Source of the DNA: Candidatus Cloacimonadota bacterium
GTDB taxonomy: Bacteria; Cloacimonadota; Cloacimonadia; Cloacimonadales; TCS61
NCBI GenBank assembly: GCA_030638385.1
Contig: DAOWES010000015.1
Coordinates: 1-6,717 of the forward strand
Direction of reading: 5' to 3'
Length of the DNA: 6,717 nt
Below, piece after piece: positions 1-4,607 of the stretch (its first letter is position 1; each line of letters begins with the position of its first letter). The position numbers were made by a program, and so were the translations under genes. The notes beneath the pieces are model-generated. The model did no database searches and was not told the origin of the DNA. It was given only the letters and a program-made list of their open reading frames with translations.

Positions 1-114
1 AATATTAAAGCTAAAATTTTAAAAATTCACTCAGGTGCTATTTTTAATGGTAGCAGTAAGATGGAAGAGGAAGAAAATGCGGAAGGATTTGAAGCCGAAT
101 TGGAAACAGAATAG
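1..114 (+). CDS. Bactofilin-like polymer-forming cytoskeletal protein, C-terminal end (5' truncated)
   Basis: Frame 1 is open from the first base to a TAG at 112-114 and gives the last 37 residues of a protein that begins outside the window. The segment reads NIKAKILKIHSGAIFNGSS followed by KM and a very acidic tail (EEEENAEGFEAELETE). The alternation of a small strand with 'GAxFxG...M' is the usual way a bactofilin beta-helix ends, with a short charged tail after it. Bactofilins polymerise without nucleotides and act in cell shape and envelope organisation. From memory, bactofilin genes often lie directly before atpZ/atpI in FCB-type genomes, which fits this neighbourhood. The last 38 bases overlap the start of atpZ in another frame. 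With only 37 residues visible, another protein with a beta-helical end cannot be excluded. Confidence 0.6.
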   Translation, partial: NIKAKILKIHSGAIFNGSSKMEEEENAEGFEAELETE

Positions 115-349
115 CGAAATTTTAAAATATTTGAGCTTGATAACGCAATTGGGGTTAACTGTGGTTAGTGCAATTCTTATCTGCTTTTTTATTTTCTTGT
201 TTTTGGATAGGAAATTTCAAACCGGGGGCATATTGGTTGGCCTGGGTGTGATATTGGGAGTTGTTGCCGGTGGCTTAGCTGCTTATCGCTTGCTGAAGAG
301 AAGTATTTTAAAAGAAGATGATGAAGATAATGAAGAAATGGAAGACTAA
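77..349 (+). CDS. atpZ: AtpZ/AtpQ-type small membrane protein of the ATP synthase operon
   Basis: A 90-residue protein with two predicted membrane helices (about residues 17-41 and 51-70), a basic N-terminus and a strongly acidic C-terminal tail (EDDEDNEEMED). The first helix carries a 'QLGL' start and ends in 'FLDRKF', and the second is Gly/Val rich ('GVILGVVAGG'); this is the usual AtpZ layout. AtpZ and AtpI have been proposed to help Mg2+/Ca2+ supply or ring assembly for ATP synthase; the exact role is unsettled. I chose ATG 77 because AGAGGA (66-71) lies 5 bases before it. In-frame starts at GTG 35 and ATG 47 would add an unusual basic extension inside the upstream gene. The gene overlaps the bactofilin tail by 38 bases and its TAA shares one base with the ATG of atpI, so it is probably coupled on both sides. 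Confidence 0.8.
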   Translation: MRKDLKPNWKQNSEILKYLSLITQLGLTVVSAILICFFIFLFLDRKFQTGGILVGLGVILGVVAGGLAAYRLLKRSILKEDDEDNEEMED

Positions 350-708
350 TGAACAACGATAAATTTATACGAAAACTACTTATCATGATTGCAATTTCAA
401 ATATTCCTGTAATAGTAACAGCGCCTTGGTTTTGGGGACAGTCAATGGGGTGGATATTCGGTTCTATTGCTAGTGGCGGTAGGCTGGTTTGGCTGGCAAA
501 TGATGTGAAGAAAACTATCTATCTATCTGAAAAGAAAGCAAAAATCGCCGCTTCAAAAGGATATTATCTTAGGTTTTTGGCTTTGATAATTTATTCAGTA
601 TTAATTATGGTTTTTATCAAACCGGATATTATGGTTTTCGGGCTAGGCTTGCTCTCTGCTCAGATTGCCATCTATGTAAGTGTGATTATGGATAAATTTA
701 AGAAATAA
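349..708 (+). CDS. atpI: ATP synthase protein I (AtpI/UncI family)
   Basis: A 119-residue protein with four predicted membrane helices (about 10-27, 30-50, 71-91, 94-115). The second pair, beginning 'GYYLRFLALIIYS' and ending 'GLLSAQIAIYVSVI', has the look of the ATP synthase I family (PF03899 by memory), including the Gly-rich turn and the Gln in the last helix. AtpI proteins assist assembly of the c ring in Bacillus and Acetobacterium; that is family knowledge, not visible here. The start ATG 349 overlaps the TAA of atpZ by one base, with GGAAG at 340-344 as a modest ribosome site. An assembly factor is of interest here because the operon encodes two very different c subunits. Sequence conservation in this family is low, so the name rests on topology, motif and position. 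The gene is followed by an 840-base break before atpB. Confidence 0.78.
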   Translation: MNNDKFIRKLLIMIAISNIPVIVTAPWFWGQSMGWIFGSIASGGRLVWLANDVKKTIYLSEKKAKIAASKGYYLRFLALIIYSVLIMVFIKPDIMVFGLGLLSAQIAIYVSVIMDKFKK

Positions 709-723
709 GAATCCACTTTAAAA

Positions 724-1010
724 AGTCTTTGTCCACGAATTAACTACGAGTCGGCTTTGCTTGCAAAACGATCTCGGGAGTCGGCTAAGATTCGGCTCTG
801 AACAAAGTGAAGAACGATATCTATCTCGATCAAAGCCATTATTTCTCGTCAATTCCCCTGCGAAGCAGGAGCGGCGGAGTCGCTGTTTAACACGGATGAA
901 CACGAAAAATAAAGTCCAAATTCGGGTTGTTATTTTAGTTTCTGTCGGTTGGCTCTGTCCGCGGTGTAGATTGCCATAAAAAAATATTACTTCGCTTCTA
1001 TTTTTCACAA
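724..1010. repeat. Probable dispersed intergenic repeat with tandem small hairpins
   Basis: This stretch is visibly richer in G+C than the flanking DNA and has no convincing gene. It contains phrases of a type I recall as dispersed intergenic repeats in several FCB-like genomes: 'ccacgaattaactacgag' near 731-750 and 'aacacggatgaacacg' at 889-904. It has short internal repeats: GAGTCGGCT at 748-756 and 778-786, GGCTCTG at 794-800 and again near 953-959, and a 7-base inverted pair GGCTTTG (753-759) / CAAAGCC (831-837). Two perfect small hairpins sit side by side at 857-884. Translations exist on both strands, but they are Arg/Ser rich, have no domain pattern and stop at unrelated places, so I treat them as chance. 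The boundaries are approximate, and whether other copies exist cannot be told from one window. Confidence 0.5.
857..884. other. Two adjacent perfect hairpins inside the intergenic repeat
   Basis: CCTGC (857-861) pairs with GCAGG (865-869) across a GAA loop. Immediately after it, AGCGGC (870-875) pairs with GTCGCT (879-884) across a GGA loop, with one G-U pair. No T-run follows, so this is not a standard intrinsic terminator. The back-to-back arrangement with three-base loops resembles a mobile REP-like element, or a folded RNA if transcribed. It lies between atpI and atpB and could partly uncouple them; that is inference. Confidence 0.5.
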
Positions 1011-1218
1011 AAATAAACTTCACCACCTATCGCAGGAGTTCGGCAATTAATAAGGGCATTAATCATTTTAACATGATTTGATGGTAGCTTCCGATTCAAA
1101 CTTTATTTGCTTTGTCTTGGGTGGATTATTCCGAATCCGTAGCATACGCAAAACAATAGGTTCATAAATAAGTAGATTTTTTATGAAAAAAACAGATTTT
1201 TAAAAAAAATACAATTCA
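1011..1218. other. AT-rich non-coding stretch with no gene recognised
   Basis: I see no supported gene here. The sequence includes a small inverted repeat AATCAT (1061-1066) / ATGATT (1073-1078) and a strongly AT-biased end (about 1165-1218). That end has the octamer AGATTTTT repeated at 1174-1181 and 1194-1201 and a T6/A-run fold around 1177-1192. The AT tract lies just past the stop of the minus-strand gene remnant and could act as its 3' region, but there is no GC-rich stem to call a terminator. No convincing promoter for the downstream atp genes was found here. Confidence 0.4.
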
Positions 1219-1475
1219 TTATTTCAATTTTTCTCTAGTAGCATGGACGGGTGATTTGCTTAAAGTCGCTAAATTGTTCACGATAGGAAAAGCAACCTTT
1301 TCATAAGCAAATATCTGCGCATAAACATAGCCATAATTCTCTTGACAACGTTAACTTGAAATTCGATTTTGCCGTAATGTTTGAAAAGATTATCGACACG
1401 AGAAGTGTTTTTGTTAGGCTCTTTTTTGTGTGAAGTAGTGTTATATTCGCTTTGATTTGAAGTTTGATTAGACAT
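1219..1475 (-). pseudogene. Small unrecognised protein gene, apparently broken by a one-base deletion
   Basis: Reading the minus strand from ATG at 1475, the first 45 codons look coding: a polar Ser/Asn/Thr-rich start (MSNQTSNQSEYN...) and then VDNLFKHYGKIEFQVNVVK. After about position 1341 this frame becomes Met/Arg/Leu rich and stops at 1278-1280. Another frame of the same strand, open from 1350 to a TAA at 1219-1221, continues with natural-looking protein: ENYGYVYAQIFAYEKV, then FPIVNNLATLSKSP, ending HATREKLK. Adding one base near 1340-1347 joins the two parts into an 85-residue protein, and the length (257 bases, one short of a multiple of 3) agrees. No clear ribosome site precedes the ATG. 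I do not recognise the family. It could be a decayed gene, a sequencing error in an intact gene, or chance; the fit of both halves makes chance less likely. Confidence 0.4.
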
Positions 1476-1537
1476 TTTTCAAATTTCATTTTTGAGATAA
1501 TAAGCAGGGCTTGTGTTGATTCCAAAGTAAAAAGGTC

Positions 1538-1542
1538 AAGGA
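1538..1542 (+). promoter_or_regulatory. Ribosome binding site of atpB
   Basis: AAGGA lies seven bases before ATG 1550, a good distance. A second purine run (GGAAG, 1544-1548) is too close to the start to serve. The site supports ATG 1550 as the start. The promoter itself is not clear in the 74 bases between the minus-strand remnant and atpB. Confidence 0.6.
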
Positions 1543-1549
1543 TGGAAGA

Positions 1550-2455
1550 ATGAAAAAGGGATCTCTGAAAAGAGTATTTTTAATTTTCTTTGTAATCGAA
1601 ATAGTATTGCTAATTATTTCCGGTGGCTTAACAAAGGATTTGGAAATTGGCTTTGAAAAAAGCAAATTTGTAGTAAGACACGTTGAAAAACATGGTGATC
1701 TTCAAGAAAAGATAACCGAAGAATTTCAGCCAGATGAATATTTACTTGAAACCGGAGAGCGTGGCAAAATTCATGGAAGCGAAAGGATTTATGATTTTTT
1801 CGCAAAAGTATTTGGGAAAGCTCATGCTATCAGTGCATTTATGCTATTGCGAATGTTGTTGATAGTTAATTTTATTATCATTTTAATCGCTGTATTGACA
1901 AAAAAACTTCTATTTGACCGTCCATCTAAACCACAAGTTTTATTTGAAATGATGTATTCATTCTTTGAAGAGTTTGTTCAAGATACTTTAGGGAAAAACT
2001 TTATTCATTTCACTCCTTATATTTTTACAATTTTCCTATTTATTTGGGTTTGTAATATGATTGGACTTGTCCCGATTCCTGGTTTTATGGAGCCAACAAG
2101 AAACTTAAATGTTCCTATGGGAATTGGAATTATTTGTATTTTGGTTGTTCATGCCACCTCTATTAAGGTAAAGGGTATTTGGGGACACTTTAAGAACTAT
2201 CTTAATCCGATTGAGAATCCTCTTTTCCTCTTGGATATTGTGGGAGAAGTTTCTAAAGTTGTATCAATTTCATTCAGATTATTTGGAAATGTTTTAGGTG
2301 GCGCTATCATTATGTTGGTAGTCTCATCATTGGTGAAATTTATCATGTTTCCGGTAGGGTTAAATTTGTTTTTTGGTATTTTTGTTGGAACAATTCAAGC
2401 TTTTGTATTCACGATGTTGGCGCTCACCTATATTGGTGTAGAGATTGGAGAGTAG
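1550..2455 (+). CDS. atpB: ATP synthase Fo subunit a
   Basis: A 301-residue membrane protein forming the ion half-channels of Fo beside the c ring. Residues 8-27 form a first helix or signal-like segment. About 28-95 is a long hydrophilic stretch, probably outside the membrane. Helices follow at about 96-118, 155-176 and 190-207, then the two long c-facing helices at about 225-260 and 262-290. Family landmarks are 'PSKPQ' (125-129), 'NMIGLVP' (169-175), 'EPTRNLN' (181-187), 'FRLFGN' with the essential Arg243, and 'TIQAF' with Gln283 (E. coli Arg210 and Gln252). By eye, the places of E. coli Glu219 and His245 are Ala252 and Gly276, so the usual acid/His pair is absent. It is the first gene after the intergenic break and its stop lies 7 bases before the ATG of the fused c gene. 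Confidence 0.96.
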   Translation: MKKGSLKRVFLIFFVIEIVLLIISGGLTKDLEIGFEKSKFVVRHVEKHGDLQEKITEEFQPDEYLLETGERGKIHGSERIYDFFAKVFGKAHAISAFMLLRMLLIVNFIIILIAVLTKKLLFDRPSKPQVLFEMMYSFFEEFVQDTLGKNFIHFTPYIFTIFLFIWVCNMIGLVPIPGFMEPTRNLNVPMGIGIICILVVHATSIKVKGIWGHFKNYLNPIENPLFLLDIVGEVSKVVSISFRLFGNVLGGAIIMLVVSSLVKFIMFPVGLNLFFGIFVGTIQAFVFTMLALTYIGVEIGE

Positions 2456-2462
2456 TGAGATT

Positions 2463-3215
2463 ATGGAATTTACACAAGATTATGTTCAATTAGCAGCTTT
2501 TTTAGGAGCGGCAATCGCGGTGAGTGTATCATCTATTGCAGCCGGAATAGGTGAAGGATATATTGCAGGTGAAGCAGTAAAGTCGATGACAAAGCAGCCA
2601 GAATCACGTGATCAAGTTTTCCGCTCTATGTTTATTGGGCAGGCAGTATCGGAAACCGGTGGGATTTTCTCATTGGTTATTGCTTTGCTTTTGATGTTTG
2701 GTGGATTTGATGTAGCGGCGGGAGGTTGGCAGAAAGCTGCTTCTTTGTTAGCTGCAGGGTTAGCTGTGGGCATGGGAGCTGTTGGACCTGTATTTGGAGC
2801 AGGATATGCCGGAGGCCAGGCTTGCAAATCTATCGGCAGAATGCCAAAGCATAGTAATGATATTTTGGGAAATATGCTCATTGGGCAAGCTTTGGCGCAA
2901 ACTTCGTCAATTTTTGCTTTGGTGGTGTCTTTGTTACTTTTATACACAGTTCCAAATCAGCCGATTGATGCAACTGTGGGTGATATGATTTTAAAATCGG
3001 TAGCTATTTTGGGTGCAGGATTATCAATAGGTTTGGGTACATTGGGACCCGGAACAGGTATTGGAACTGTAGCCGGAAGGGCTTGTGATATGATGGGGAA
3101 ATTTCCCCGTGAGAAGAAAGAGATATTACGTACAATGTTCTTGGGAGCAGCAGTTTCCGAAAGTACGGCAATTTATTCATTAGTAGTATCATTTTTATTA
3201 TTATTTGCGTTTTAA
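2463..3215 (+). CDS. Fused triple-hairpin F-type c subunit (proteolipid) with two of three ion-site acids
   Basis: A 250-residue protein made of three consecutive c-type helical hairpins (about 2-82, 87-165 and 172-250), about three times the normal c length. Each has a Gly-rich first helix, a polar loop with Pro (KQPE, RMPK, KFPR) and a second helix ending in a Leu-rich stretch. The ion-site residue in helix 2 is Glu64 in hairpin 1 (VSETGGIF), Gln146 in hairpin 2 (LAQTSSIF) and Glu233 in hairpin 3 (VSESTAIY). The partner place in helix 1 is Glu31, Ala113 and Ile200. Hairpin 2 therefore cannot bind an ion in the usual way. I chose ATG 2463; an in-frame TTG at 2445 overlaps atpB and adds only six residues. 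The ribosome site (GGAGAG, 2447-2452) is distant, suggesting modest translation. It likely joins the AtpE ring, as c1 does in Acetobacterium woodii. It is not a V/A-type operon protein: all neighbours are F-type. Confidence 0.92.
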   Translation: MEFTQDYVQLAAFLGAAIAVSVSSIAAGIGEGYIAGEAVKSMTKQPESRDQVFRSMFIGQAVSETGGIFSLVIALLLMFGGFDVAAGGWQKAASLLAAGLAVGMGAVGPVFGAGYAGGQACKSIGRMPKHSNDILGNMLIGQALAQTSSIFALVVSLLLLYTVPNQPIDATVGDMILKSVAILGAGLSIGLGTLGPGTGIGTVAGRACDMMGKFPREKKEILRTMFLGAAVSESTAIYSLVVSFLLLFAF

Positions 3216-3253
3216 GAAAATATAGAGTTATTTAAGTTAAAAGATAAAAAACT

Positions 3254-3258
3254 GGAGG
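3254..3258 (+). promoter_or_regulatory. Strong Shine-Dalgarno of atpE
   Basis: GGAGG lies seven bases before ATG 3266, the strongest ribosome site seen in the operon. The gene for the fused c just upstream has only a weak and distant purine run. This difference fits a demand for several single-hairpin c subunits per fused subunit. Confidence 0.75.
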
Positions 3259-3265
3259 AATAATT

Positions 3266-3511
3266 ATGGCAATGGCTGAAGCAATCGCAAGAGCAGCTGC
3301 ACTTTTAGGTGCTGGTATTTGTATGGGAATGGGTGCTTTGGGACCCGGAATTGGTGAAGGTTTTGTAGCCGGTAAGGCTTGTGAAGGAATCGCAAGATCT
3401 CCTGAAAATGCCAGTCTTATTACCAGAACAATGCTTGTAGGTCAGGCGGTATCGGAATCAACAGGTATCTATTCACTCGTTATCGCATTATTATTGATTT
3501 TCTCTACTTAA
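3266..3511 (+). CDS. atpE: ATP synthase Fo subunit c, single hairpin, Na+-type site
   Basis: An 81-residue proteolipid of two helices, the normal c length. Helix 1 holds 'GPGIGEG' with Glu31, the loop has 'ARSPE' (43-47), and helix 2 has 'GQAVSESTGIYSL' with the ion-carrying Glu64. Compared with the Na+ c ring of Ilyobacter tartaricus (Gln32, Val63, Glu65, Ser66, Thr67, Tyr70), the matching residues are Glu31, Val62, Glu64, Ser65, Thr66 and Tyr69. All ligands are kept except Gln to Glu in helix 1. A two-carboxylate site of this kind is known for the Na+ ring of Fusobacterium nucleatum. I infer Na+ coupling, though H+ at low pH or low Na+ is possible. The gene sits 50 bases after the fused c, shares the 13-base word TTGGGACCCGGAA with it (3042-3054, 3338-3350), and is followed by a hairpin in a 61-base spacer. 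Confidence 0.96.
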   Translation: MAMAEAIARAAALLGAGICMGMGALGPGIGEGFVAGKACEGIARSPENASLITRTMLVGQAVSESTGIYSLVIALLLIFST

Positions 3512-3531
3512 ATTAGAGATTATGACCGAGA

Positions 3532-3552
3532 GGAGAGCTTATTGAGCTTTCC
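3532..3552 (+). other. Hairpin in the atpE-atpF spacer
   Basis: GGAGAGCT (3532-3539) pairs with AGCTTTCC (3545-3552) across a five-base loop TATTG: eight pairs with one G-U. No T-run follows, so it is not a classical terminator. It lies 20 bases after the atpE stop and 20 bases before the atpF start. It may protect or mark the 3' end of the c-subunit part of the message; that role is inference. Confidence 0.45.
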
Positions 3553-3572
3553 GGAAAAATATTGGAGAGAAA

Positions 3573-4055
3573 ATGATTAGTATAGATTATACGCTTATCA
3601 TCGTAATATTGAACTTTGTGGTTTTGCTGATAGTGTTAAATAAGCTTTTATACAAGCCAATCAGTAATTTTTTGGCTGAGCGTAAAAAGCAAATTTCAGA
3701 AGATATTGATGCGGCAAAAAGATCTCGTGAAGAAGCATCCGGATATGCAAAGCTGAAAGAAGTGGAGCTAAAAAAATCTTCGGAAGAGATTAGGATGCTG
3801 AAGAAAAGTGCTGCAAAAGATGCTGAAACACGCGCTTCTGAAATTGTTAAATCTGCTATGGATCACGAAAAGAAGATACTTCGAGAAGCCGAGGAACAAC
3901 TTTACGGAGAAAAAGATAAAGTTGTGGGTGAGATAAGTGAAGAATTAGCAGAGATGATCTCTCAGTTATCAGCGAAATATTTATCTGAAAAAATTAAGGA
4001 AAATAGTGATGCTGAGTTGATTAAGAAGATTTTGGATGAGCGGAGTGATAATTGA
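3573..4055 (+). CDS. atpF: ATP synthase Fo subunit b (peripheral stalk)
   Basis: A 160-residue protein, the usual b length. One N-terminal membrane helix (about 6-27) contains Asn14 and ends in 'LLYKPISNFLAER', the common b-subunit hinge. From about residue 35 to 125 it is a charged, Ala/Lys/Glu-rich coiled coil, followed by a short C-terminal region for binding delta. A b dimer holds the alpha/beta head still against rotation of gamma and the c ring. Only one b gene is visible, so a homodimer is likely. GGAG at 3564-3567 lies five bases before ATG 3573. The TGA overlaps the TTG start of atpH by three bases, pointing to coupled translation of the two stalk subunits. Identification rests on topology, hinge motif and position, because b sequences diverge quickly. 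Confidence 0.93.
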   Translation: MISIDYTLIIVILNFVVLLIVLNKLLYKPISNFLAERKKQISEDIDAAKRSREEASGYAKLKEVELKKSSEEIRMLKKSAAKDAETRASEIVKSAMDHEKKILREAEEQLYGEKDKVVGEISEELAEMISQLSAKYLSEKIKENSDAELIKKILDERSDN

Positions 4056-4576
4056 AAAATAAATTAATCGCTCAACGCTATGTAAGAGCAATTCTTGCCA
4101 ATATCTCTTCTGACCAAAACGACTCTATCTTGAATGATGTGGCCATGTTGGATCTCATATTTATAGATGAAGTAAAGCAAAAGCTATGTTCTAAATTACT
4201 TAGAAATAATAAGAAGAAAGAGTTAGCTTCCTTGCTTGTGGAAGGAACTGAAAATAAAGAACTATGGTTAAGTCTTTTGCTCCTTTTGGTAGATAAAAAT
4301 AGGCTTTCGGTTATTAGTGAGATCCTTTCAGGGATTGATGATGCTGTTTTGGCAGCTCAAAATAAAGAGCGAGTGCTTTTGAAGCTTGCTACCGAACAAA
4401 AACCTGAAATCGTAGATTCAATTAAGGCGAGGGTAGCAAGAATATTAAATAAGGAAGTAATCTTTAAGATAGAGATAGATCCTGAGTTAATTGGTGGATT
4501 TGAAGCAATTTCCGATTCTAAGATTATAAATGCTTCTGTGAAAAATAGTTTAGAAAAATTCATCTCAGGTCGCTAA
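4052..4576 (+). CDS. atpH: ATP synthase F1 subunit delta (OSCP family)
   Basis: A 174-residue soluble protein of typical delta length that links the b stalk to the top of the alpha/beta head. The N-terminal helical domain starts 'IAQRYVRAIL', matching the family's opening helix, and has the 'LLLLLVDKNRL' helix near residues 75-85. The C-terminal part carries 'DPELIGGFEA' (143-152) and 'IINASVKNSLEKF' (158-170), which match the family signature. The start is TTG 4052, inside the atpF stop (TTGA), with GGAG at 4042-4045 six bases before it. No in-frame ATG is near enough to be an alternative, so a TTG start with translational coupling is the best reading. It is followed by a 31-base gap to atpA. 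Confidence 0.93.
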   Translation: MKNKLIAQRYVRAILANISSDQNDSILNDVAMLDLIFIDEVKQKLCSKLLRNNKKKELASLLVEGTENKELWLSLLLLLVDKNRLSVISEILSGIDDAVLAAQNKERVLLKLATEQKPEIVDSIKARVARILNKEVIFKIEIDPELIGGFEAISDSKIINASVKNSLEKFISGR

Positions 4577-4607
4577 ACTTCCTGATAATAAAGAAAACGA
4601 GGATAGT

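Noticed and set aside
709..760. Intrinsic terminator after atpI (ACTTT-AA-AAAGT)
   Set aside because: The five-pair AT stem with a two-base loop is too weak and has no T-run.
761..979. Plus-strand open frame of 72 codons in the same gap
   Set aside because: Lies wholly within the repeat-like segment, has no ribosome site and gives a basic, featureless protein.
718..1026. Minus-strand open frame of 102 codons in the atpI-atpB gap
   Set aside because: Arg/Ser/Phe-rich with no domain pattern, and it runs through the repeat-like hairpins. Such frames arise from this kind of intergenic repeat.
1342..1370. Perfect TTGACA -35 box as an atpB promoter
   Set aside because: At 16-18 bases downstream there is only CGATTT/GATTTT, a poor -10. 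The site also lies inside the minus-strand gene remnant, 200 bases from atpB.
1469..1501. TAGACA (1469-1474) and GATAAT (1496-1501) as a promoter close to atpB
   Set aside because: Each box is 5 of 6, but the 21-base spacing is too long for a normal sigma-70-type promoter. Possible only if this organism uses another rule.
2612..2947. Minus-strand open frame of 111 codons within the fused c gene
   Set aside because: A shadow of the strongly supported plus-strand c protein; Ala/Pro-rich because of its Gly/Ala codons.
2463..3215. Fused c as an artefact of frameshift or misassembly of three atpE copies
   Set aside because: The three hairpins differ clearly in sequence, are joined by distinct linkers in one open frame, and are not near-identical copies.
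2463..3215. V/A-type ATPase K subunit
   Set aside because: Every neighbouring gene (a, b, delta, alpha, gamma) is F-type, and the hairpins have the F-type c loop and the ESTxIY-type site.
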